Source: Rhyacophila brunnea
Lineage: Eukaryota > Arthropoda > Insecta > Trichoptera > Rhyacophilidae
DNA: 64,000 nt
Assembly: GCA_022495005.1 (NCBI GenBank)
Contig: JAGYXB010000825.1
Coordinates: 1,240,001 to 1,304,000, forward strand
Direction: 5' to 3'
Shown: positions 56,196-64,000 of the stretch, in pieces
Position numbering within the stretch: position 1 is the first letter of the stretch
How the letters are laid out: each line of letters begins with the position of its first letter
Made by a program: the position numbers and the translations under genes
Notes under the pieces: model-generated
Seen by the model: the letters and a program-made list of their open reading frames with translations, nothing else
What the model was told of the DNA's origin: nothing
Databases searched by the model: none

Positions 56196-56221
56196 TATTT
56201 TCTTTTTCTTCCAGGTAAGTG
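56196..56221 (+). other. Candidate recursive-splicing (ratchet) site
   Basis: A pyrimidine tract TTTTCTTTTTCTTCC ends in AG at 56213-56214, joined directly to the perfect donor GTAAGT. This is the closest match in the window to the ratchet-point consensus (Y-tract, CAG, GTAAGT). No open frame surrounds it. Confidence 0.55.
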
Positions 56222-56313
56222 AGCCTTTTCACCCATCGTCAGACACTTTCACAATCTTCACCTTCGACATGATATGCAGTAGGTATTACTCTATTAAATA
56301 CACAATTGATTAA

Positions 56314-56687
56314 GGTGTTACAGCAGTGAAACGGCAAATAATTTTCAACTATAGGCGCGACGAAATTTTGGACTCGCTCGCATTCTGAGAGATAACGTCA
56401 AGCTGGAAACGCGCCATTTTATTTGGTGATGGCAACGGGCGTATTAATTCTTAAATCGTGTAAAGATGACTAAAATCGTTACCCATTTACTTTAAAAAGA
56501 AAACATGTCAATGAATATATTATTATTGTTACTAATAGAACTATAAACAGAACATAAAATGGACGTATGTTGGATTTATATGACAAATTATATTTCGTTT
56601 GGCATGCGTCATTTGCACCCGCGACCCGCAATCCGCGCATCGCCTAGCCACGATCTTTTTAGACCGTGCCTCAACTGAGGTACAACC
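56314..56687 (+). mobile_element. TTAA-flanked MITE, copy C
   Basis: TTAA borders at 56310-56313 and 56688-56691. It starts GGTGTTACAGCAGTGAAACG and ends CCTCAACTGAGGTACAACC. It contains GCAAATAATTTTCAACTATA, AACATGTCAATGAATATATT and CGCATCGCCTAGCCACGATC. 374 bp. Confidence 0.9.
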
Positions 56688-56691
56688 TTAA

Positions 56692-58331
56692 GGAACTGTG
56701 TTTTACTTTTATCGGTTTTCTGGTGGAATCGAAAGGTAGTGATATATTAATTATTACTTTTACGTTGATTATTCACTATGTCAGTATAATTATTTTTATT
56801 CTTGTGATAATAATATGCATTATTGACTTAAAATCAATTTGTGACAATCCAGGAAACATTGTTTGCTGATCAACTGCCACGGGGCAATGAACTAGCATTT
56901 AGCGCGGTCTGTGTAAACAAGTGTTATTGTTTATTTTTTGCTTAAATTAGTGCGATTTTTTTATGTTCATACGGATATTCTATCAAATACCTACTCACTT
57001 TGCTGAATATCAAATGCACAAAAAATAAGAAGAAAAAAACCATCAGTAGGTAGGTGTATTCAGTGCCTCATATAATTCAGTAGAGTGCACGCACTGAGAG
57101 CTTGATCTTGATCTTGGAAAATTAAATGTTATATTATAGGTTATACAGTGTATAATGTGTGATAATAAATATTTATCTGAAAACATTAAAAAGATTTTTT
57201 TTAAGTCAAAGATAAACAATTGTAAAAAAAATGTGAATTTGTCACATATTTGGTACATAGCTTTCGTTATTATTATTACATTATTTTTATGGTTATATTT
57301 ATTATTAAAATTTAGTTTATTAAGTTTTCTTCAACTTTTCACCGTTTAGATTTTTGACTAATTCATAGTTTTAATATTTTTTATATCTATTTTAAAAAAA
57401 CATCGATTTTTATAAAAAATATAAATGTGTAGATATAACTTTAAATCCTTTTTACTTATATGTTATATTATATTTATTTATTTATAAAATCAGCGTTTGC
57501 AGCTTATATCCTTTGAACACAACGTATATTTAGTCATGTATAACGTTATTATCAAATTAAACCTATTTAGATAAAAAAAATGAGGGTTACGTCCTTTTTC
57601 CTTTCTATCTAGTCGATATATATAATATATTTTGTTAAACATTACATTTATCCTTGCAAGATAATCGGATCAACATAGTTCTTGAAAAATCGTGTCGAGT
57701 ACTGTAGCGCCGTGTGCCCACACTATGCACTTATATTTTTTTATGAAGACGAGTTCACACAGCCAATCTTTTTATAATCATATTTTTTTCCAAAAACAAA
57801 TCCGTGTACACCGCACGACTCTCGAAGATGCGTTGAACTTTTCATTATTTATGATCTCATGTGTGCATTTTTTGCATACGTACCCATTCTCTTTCAATAA
57901 TATGTTGGCGAACTTTTGGTTTTTACAAAGGCACGTCGTAATGTCTTCATATTCTTAATGCATTTAACAAATGAGAGGACCTAATTCAATTTCAGTTTTT
58001 GTATCATTATAAGATTCTTGATCTCCAATCTTAAAATATGTTTGGTTTGTTCGTCTGGATTAAAAGTTCTTAGATTCCACACAAATAAGGAAAATACTAT
58101 AGTACCATGGCCTTAACACAAGATTCGCAAGTTACCATGTCATCGCGGTCCAACTTGTACGATGTGGAGACGTTGACACTCACAGAAAGGATGTTCAGAA
58201 AACTCGTATGCTTTCTATTAATATGTCAGTTGTATAAGTGTTTGCATTGTTTTTGCATTCCTTTTTTAAACTCTTCAATGTCAGTATTGTACTATAACAG
58301 TGGTGTCATTAGTAAATATAAATGAAAAATC
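56692..58331. other. Long non-genic AT-rich stretch
   Basis: No gene or element recognised; only AT-rich sequence. Confidence 0.5.
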
Positions 58332-58384
58332 TCAAGCACCTCCCCAGGTTTTGAGAAAATCACCGGGATCGAACCCGGAGCACC
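58332..58384 (-). mobile_element. tRNA-derived SINE fragment
   Basis: On the minus strand GGTTCGATCCCGGTG, a B-box-like sequence (complement of about 58361-58375), is preceded by GGTGCTCCG. It differs from the family at 58752, so it belongs to another tRNA-derived group or is a tRNA-like relic. No A box can be placed. Confidence 0.45.
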
Positions 58385-58751
58385 AGGATGAAATAATTTT
58401 GTATTGATTTGTATCAAATATTTATAACAACGATATTTGATGCTTACGAGCACCTATCTGAATTTTGCATACCTACCTATTTTCTTCTTTCTTTCCCATG
58501 TATTCCATTTCATTAAGTGTTTTACTTAGACAGGAATTTGATCTCGATTTTATACGGCCATCTATTTCCGAATTAACAGCTCACGATGAACTGTGATACG
58601 GCCAACGACGTTAGAGACAAATTTCTGGATACGGTTGTAACACTACTCTGGAACCATTCGATTGCGTACAGTTACGTAAAAGTCGCAGTAGAATCGCATA
58701 ATAAATACATTCCTAGTATTAGATACTTGTAATAGTATATACTAATATTTG

Positions 58752-58965
58752 ACACCCACGGTGGCCACGCGGTTTAAGCGTTGGACTATTACGCCGTGAG
58801 TCTCAGGTTCGAATCCTGGGTCTGGCAAGTACACATGTTGTTTTTCAGAGTCAGGGTATGGACCTAATAGGTTGAGCAAGTGGCTGACATCCATTTCTCG
58901 TAAAAACAAAAATCTGTTAATACAAACCTCTACCCTGTAGAAGCCCATATGATCGTATTAGGATC
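58752..58965 (+). mobile_element. tRNA-derived SINE, plus-strand copy
   Basis: The head ACCCACGGTGGCCACGCGGT is followed by AAGCGTTGGACTATTACGCC and CTCAGGTTCGAATCCTGGG. The perfect B box is at 58806-58816. The tail (GGGTCTGGCAAGTACACATG, TCAGGGTATGGACCTAATAG, GAGCAAGTGGCTGACA) matches the inverted copy at 5868-6014. The stretch after 58890 (ACAAACCTCTACCCTGTAGA) probably belongs to the SINE body but has no second copy here. Confidence 0.8.
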
Positions 58966-59839
58966 GGACATGGTCGGAAAAAAAATTAGATACTACATTA
59001 TTTCTGTAGGTGTAGATGCTTCAGATCTATAGCATCTATGGACCGCACGCCACTCATATATATTTAATATCTATAATATTGTATTGTCTTTGTATTTTCT
59101 GTGGTCCAATATGTGTCATCAGCGGATGCCGATTTTGTTGATATTTCAACCAGGTAACACGTTTTTTTTATAAATGGAAAAATTAATCCGATGTTCCAAT
59201 CTAAATCACCTGCTGTGTCAGCATTGTCTGACGGATGGTCCGCGGGGCCAGGAAGTTCCGTCATTGTTAATTATACACGACCGTGTCAACTTCGTGACGC
59301 AACCCGAAAATGTTAACAACCTTCGATGTTTATTTGGTGTTTGCTATTAATCCGAAATTAAATCCATAAGCACTCTTCTAATAACATATTATTTCAATGT
59401 GTGACACTATCACCGTGGGAAGTAATAAACTGGTTTAAAAAAAAATCTTTTTTTAATATTTTATTAGCTGTCATCAACGATGTTAGTTACTCATTATCAA
59501 AACTGTAGTTTTCAAAATAATGACAACCAACGCACGGCTTTCTCCTTTCTAATACAATGTTATTTACTACAAATGCTAGGAATTTAATTTAAAGTATAAT
59601 TGATTTTAACGACGCAGATTTTGACTTTAGGTATCTTCAGACGCATGATAGACCATACATAGTACATATTATAGTTTAAAAAATCTTTAAGACGAAACCG
59701 GGGTCACCAATGCCAATTTCAATGAATGTAATAAATTGTAGAAAACTCGCAATTATTTTTTATTTTATGCCATACCTTTTGCAAACAGTTATTTATCTTT
59801 TAATCTGACATATTTAGTGCTTCTTAATTATGTAAAGCG
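58966..59839. other. Non-genic AT-rich stretch
   Basis: No supported gene. A minus-strand frame at 59064-59264 is discussed as rejected. Confidence 0.45.
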
Positions 59840-59847
59840 ATCGTGGA

Positions 59848-60216
59848 TAGGGATTGTAATACCAATACCGGTATTTCGATTTCGATAAAATCGGTATCAA
59901 TATCGGTATTCCTTAAAAACATTCTTTCATCAGTCAACTTTTCCGCCGGAAATGTAAGAACATTCCGTCTAAAAACCGAAGTTGAGAGACCTCGCCAAAC
60001 TCGCTTTTCCGTCCAAAATAAATATGTGTTGAATGTTTTTGTGATTATTTCACTTTCATCTGATGATTCAGTAATTTATTTTAGATACAGATTTTTTTAA
60101 ATTTCTTTGCTTTCCTTAATACGGAAATAACAGTATTTTGGATACTTAAAACCGCTTTTTCAGTACCGAGGGATACCAGAACCCCGGTATTTGGAAAACC
60201 GGTATTGCAACCCCTA
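59848..60216. mobile_element. hAT-like MITE with TAGGGRTTG ends
   Basis: The left end TAGGGATTGTAATACCAATA and complement of the right, TAGGGGTTGCAATACCGGTT, match well at the start. CCGGTATT motifs are scattered in both arms. Flanks ATCGTGGA (59840-59847) and TTCGTGGA (60217-60224) agree at seven of eight bases. 369 bp, non-coding. Confidence 0.82.
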
Positions 60217-60224
60217 TTCGTGGA

Positions 60225-60747
60225 CAATTCGATCTTGTTCTCGGCCTGTCTTCTTATGGTACATGCAGTACAAATTGTTTTACTGTTTCTTGAAATGTGG
60301 AAATATATTAGTGTTTCTTTCAAATTGATTTGTTATTATTGCAATTGTGTGCCAGAATGAAATGGCCAGACCAACGAAGGATGTTCACGACTACTATCTT
60401 TGATATAAAATGAACCTATGTTTATTAATGTTTTAATTCCTACATATGATCTTTTTTAATCAATATCTACTTATAAATGATTTTATATTATAATTAGTTT
60501 GTATTACAACACTGGGTAGTGATTGAAGAATCTTATTAGTATGGTTGAACTGACAGGTAACTACAGAATATAACATAATATCCTTTGCATTGGCAACATT
60601 GAACACATTGTTGTTAAATTCAAAATAAATTGGCGCCCTGTTGTATAGGTACTTCTTGATTTCGTTATTTTCTAACGTAAACTAGGCATTGTTATTTGCG
60701 ATTTTTGCGAGTCTTCGTATATCTAATGATATCGACTGATACTGGTA
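60225..60747. other. Non-genic AT-rich stretch
   Basis: No feature supported. Confidence 0.5.
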
Positions 60748-60755
60748 GCTAATAT

Positions 60756-61485
60756 TAGGGAATCCAAACCCGTGCCAAAATTCTGATCCCGGGATTGTCA
60801 AGTTTTAATATTTATAAATAACATTGATAAAATCGGTTAAAAATAAATCTAGTATAATTTATACTATTGAAGACATTTATTGTTGATATCGTATACGTTC
60901 AATCTTGGATAAAAATAAGTTTAATGGAGTAAATAATAATGTGAATTTAATATGAGATTGCTGTTTCTTTCAATCTTGGATAAAAATAAGTTTAATGGAG
61001 TAAATAATAATGTGAATTTAATATGAGATTGCTGTTTCTGATAGTAAAGACTTAATGAACGGGTTAGCGAGATTTAAAATAGTAAAGCAAATCATGGTGT
61101 ACTTATGGCCTTTCCGCTTCATAAATCTAATTAGTCAGCCAAATATGAAACTGCCGTAAAACGTATGAGATCATGGTGGAATTACTTTGTTAATAGTGTG
61201 AAGCATTGTTTTTTCCAATCTTTCTCATTTTTATTAATTTATGTGAAAAATAAAATGAATCGGCAACTTACACATGGGTATAAATCAAACTTCATTCAAA
61301 CTCAGTTTATTTCTAATGTAGGTAGTTATTTGTTATTAAAAGTATTTTTTCTATTATATTTTCGTTTTTATTTTCCATAAAAAATTGATAAAAAAATCAA
61401 TCCCGAAAGTTTCGGGATTATGTTTATCAATCCCGGGATTAATATGTATCGAAAATAGCTCGGGATCCCGGGATTGGAATCCCTA
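60756..61485. mobile_element. hAT-like element with perfect 8-bp target duplication
   Basis: The left end TAGGGAATCCAA and complement of the right, TAGGGATTCCAATCCCGGG, are followed inside both arms by CCCGGGATTG words (60787-60800; 61393-61478). GCTAATAT flanks both sides exactly (60748-60755, 61486-61493). 730 bp. A minus- or plus-strand transposase could not be recognised; the 72-codon plus-strand frame at 61165 shows no motif. Confidence 0.88.
60898..61039. repeat. Perfect 71-bp tandem duplication inside the hAT-like element
   Basis: TTCAATCTTGGATAAAAATA starts at 60898 and again at 60969. The two 71-bp units read identically to GATTGCTGTTTCT at the end of each. No differences were seen, so the duplication is recent relative to the element. 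Confidence 0.93.
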
Positions 61486-61493
61486 GCTAATAT

Positions 61494-62837
61494 AATCATT
61501 CGCCTTATTAACACGTTTAGCTTCATTGTCATACATCATACAATATTCATATTGTATGCGCAATCTTAGAAGGTTGACGGGTTTCTTCAACGCCTTTAAT
61601 TATTTCGCACATATTTTAAGCATGTCAAACCTGTTCATGGTTTATTTGTAGAACATTTCCAAAATATTTATTATATTTTCTGACATTTTGCTTTAGAAAG
61701 AAGTCTTGATGCAATACCTCGTCGGTGTTTTTTGAACAATATGTCTTTGCATCTGTATAATTATTTGGAGTAATAGAATTGATTTAATAATTACACGTGT
61801 TGCAATATTTTTTCCCAACTATACATATCGCAATTATTTTTGCATCGCTGGCACCCTACTGCGTGATTTAATTCCATCATTTTAATGACATTTTTTTTAC
61901 TGTCATTGAATTTACTATGCATAAAATGAATGTTATTCCTTCGTCGAGTTTATCGCACCCTGAGATTGATGATTCATCGTTTTCAGTGATATTTCTTTTT
62001 TGTTTGATATAAAAATAATTATTACAGGTTACTATTAAGGTGTTTTTTTATTGAACGGTTCAGTGAAGTAGCAAGAACGCGTTTTGTTGGAACAAAGTAA
62101 AGTGAATTGTTCGCGCGAACATTATGTTAAAGAGGTGTGCTCGGGATTTATTATAAATATAAATAAACAAAATAATATTTTCGACTGACGGTCGATGGAA
62201 TTTGAATTTAAATTCTAATAAATTAAATTGCATTCGTTTTAAATTAATTTAATTTAATACATATTCTACATATTTTTTATGTATAACAGTGAAGATAATA
62301 TAGATAGGGTGATCCCATTTCGCATTGCTTCATATTCCGCGAACCGTGTCAGCGTCAGGGTGATAGTCACAACGTAAATCAATTTGATAATAGAGGAATA
62401 AAGATTTAACGTGATATATTATTAAACAATTGAGTATTTTAAAGTTTAAAGTAAAAATCGAGGAATCCAATTTCTTAGCAATGAACGTTACTGCCTTATC
62501 CGCACTAATCATTTCGTTTCTGTCGAAAGTATTTAAAATGACATTATATTTAGATCCGCTCAATGTTTTTAAATCTGTAAAATAACTATGCCATCAACTT
62601 TTTTTGCCTGCGGCGCTCATTTAAAACTAACGATACTAAGAGATGCCGTTTTTAATAAGGTAAAGGACTGTCTAGCTGCACTTTCTTTGGTAGGTACCTA
62701 TGTCATTCGTCCATTTTATATTTTTTCCTATCTGAACCTAAATAATATGTGTCGGCCATGTAGGGGATCTTTGAGATTTCATAAAATATCCAAAGGGACT
62801 CGCCAATGAAAAATAGTTGGAATTGCTGTCCTAGATA
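61494..62837. other. Non-genic AT-rich stretch
   Basis: No gene recognised. The short palindromic word GAATTTGAATTTAAATTC near 62202 is shared with 54318. Confidence 0.5.
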
Positions 62838-62845
62838 GAGACACT

Positions 62846-63224
62846 CATGGCCCCCACAAAGGGGGGGCTGACAGGGCTCTAGCCTGAGGGCCCGGGCTCA
62901 TGAAGAGCCCGGCGTGACGAGTCAACCAGATAAGTGAGATAAACATAGATCACAAATTTGCTCTAATAGTAAAAAAAGTCGCCTGCGGCGCTATTTTACT
63001 ACACTCATATTAATAATTAAAAATATTTGTACGATGCGATCAATGCTAATGCTGGATGTTCATATTACAAATACAAATCGCTAAAAATACACCTTCATTT
63101 TACCATGTACACCATTTGGAAAACGCCACTGCAACGCGTCACACTGCCTTTACCATTAACGATAGGTAAGGGGGCCCGCCAAACATCTTAGCCCGAGGGC
63201 CCGCTTCAGGATGTGGGGGCCATG
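62846..63224 (+). mobile_element. CATGGCCCC-family element, complete, with 8-bp target duplication
   Basis: Ends CATGGCCCCCACA (left) and complement of the right CATGGCCCCCACA form a perfect 13-bp TIR. GAGACACT flanks both sides exactly (62838-62845, 63225-63232). Each arm continues with GC-rich sequence containing GGGCCC boxes. Four more partial copies lie in the window (2560, 6726, 15046, 44965). The 8-bp duplication points to hAT or another 8-bp-TSD superfamily; no transposase is present to decide. Confidence 0.9.
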
Positions 63225-63232
63225 GAGACACT

Positions 63233-63562
63233 ACTTTCGTTTAGTCACTACAAATAATACCAGAAGACGTAAGCTTAAAAAATATATTAGCTAGTTGTGA
63301 AAAAATAAAATGCTAGATTGACTTTCGTAAAGAAAATCAAAGAAAATGCCTAGACACGAATCAATCCTACATGCCCGATTGCTCAAGGTATTAAAGTTCT
63401 TTATACCCCAGGCAGTCCGGCATCCTGGATATCTGTGCCGGTTTTGTCAGGTGTCATACAGTCCGGCACAGCATAAGCAAAAACAGAAATCATGCTACGT
63501 ACTCGACTATTTTAAACCGGACTCAATACCTCGAACGGTACGGCATGTAAGATTTGATTTCC
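63233..63562. other. Non-genic stretch
   Basis: A 78-codon plus-strand frame starts at 63346 (PRHESILHARLLKVLKFFI). It has no recognisable motif and runs toward the next MITE; chance is likely. Confidence 0.4.
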
Positions 63563-63566
63563 TTAA

Positions 63567-63938
63567 GAGTATACATGAGTGAAACGGCAAATAATTTTCA
63601 ACAGTAGGTGGGACGAAATTTTTCACTCGTCGCCAATCGGAGACCGACGGTCGAGGTGTAAGCACGTCAATTTGTTTTGTGATGGTGTCGGACGAATATA
63701 TTCCTAAATCGTGTTAAGATGACTAAAAAACGTTACCAATTTACTTGAAAAAGAAAACATGTCAATAAATATACTATTATTATTACTAATATAACAATAA
63801 CATAACATTAAATGGACGCGTGTTGAATTTTTATGACAAGTTATATTTCGTTCGGCTCGCGTCATTTGCACAATCCGCACATCGCCTAGTCACGATCTTT
63901 TTAGAACATGCCTCAACTGAAGTATAGCCTTTTTAGCC
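63567..63938 (+). mobile_element. TTAA-flanked MITE, copy D
   Basis: TTAA borders at 63563-63566 and 63939-63942. It starts GAGTATACATGAGTGAAACG, has GCAAATAATTTTCAACAGTA and AACATGTCAATAAATATACT, and ends CTCAACTGAAGTATAGCC followed by a short duplication of TTTTTAGCC. 372 bp. Confidence 0.88.
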
Positions 63939-64000
63939 TTAATTTTAAAAAAAAATCATTTGCTGCTGAATCGGACGGTGTACCATAAATATTTCTGAGA

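Noticed and set aside
59064..59264. Minus-strand frame starting MTELPGPADHPSDNADTAG, possible first exon
   Set aside because: Composition becomes ordinary AT-rich translation after ~25 codons and no family or promoter could be recognised.
1..64000. CRISPR arrays, operons, rRNA genes
   Set aside because: Sequence is eukaryotic; tandem arrays have no spacers, and no rRNA-like sequence was seen.

Overview
This is eukaryotic, AT-rich DNA, almost certainly from an insect. The evidence is a short interstitial TTAGG-type array (telomere repeat of most insects), a mariner with insect-type DD34D motifs, insect-style LINE, hAT, Harbinger and pogo remnants, and tRNA-derived SINEs. Very frequent GTAGGTACC-like words and long AT runs are compatible with an aphid or another hemipteran, but I cannot fix the order. 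I found no bacterial-type genes and no convincing conserved host exon. The window is a dense graveyard of transposable elements separated by unremarkable AT-rich sequence.

Layout. 0-7 kb: a ~150-bp tandem triplication, LINE tails, a Harbinger-like MITE, a SINE and a Z-DNA-prone tract. 7.8-8.6 kb: a hAT relic with a perfect 8-bp target duplication and a decayed transposase C-terminus. 9-15 kb: dispersed repeats, one unassigned minus-strand reading frame (10.3 kb), and a 1.4-kb satellite of ten ~139-bp monomers (12.2-13.6 kb). 15-20 kb: mostly featureless. 20.6-25 kb: two Harbinger-like elements, then a ~2-kb TIR element that has swallowed a foldback element made of ~117-bp repeats. 25-35 kb: LINE tails, a strong hairpin, a repeat rich in GGAGC, and a hAT-type open reading frame of 179 codons. 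36-45 kb: nested MITEs, a Harbinger with partial transposase, and a 5'-truncated LINE with target duplications. 46-56 kb: a jockey-like LINE tail, a complete but frameshifted mariner, an inverted pair of TTAA-flanked MITEs, and a pogo-like element with perfect 27-bp TIRs. 56-64 kb: a further TTAA MITE, SINEs, two hAT-like MITEs, a GC-rich 8-bp-TSD element and a last TTAA MITE.

How it fits together. Autonomous sources are absent or broken here: mariner has about four frameshifts, pogo lacks its DDE core, Harbinger and hAT keep only fragments. Short non-autonomous derivatives with clean target duplications dominate, so most insertions were trans-mobilised. Nesting gives relative ages: a TA-flanked MITE sits in a TTAA MITE, a small palindromic element sits in a dispersed repeat, and a foldback element sits in a TIR element.

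The most interesting host signal is on the plus strand. Two pyrimidine-rich tracts end in AG directly joined to a consensus GTRAGT donor (29.73 and 56.21 kb), with a weaker one at 7.63 kb. These look like recursive-splicing (ratchet) points, which would place the whole window inside one very long intron of a plus-strand gene. This is inference from motifs only. All coordinates and matches were read by eye; no alignment or database search was run.
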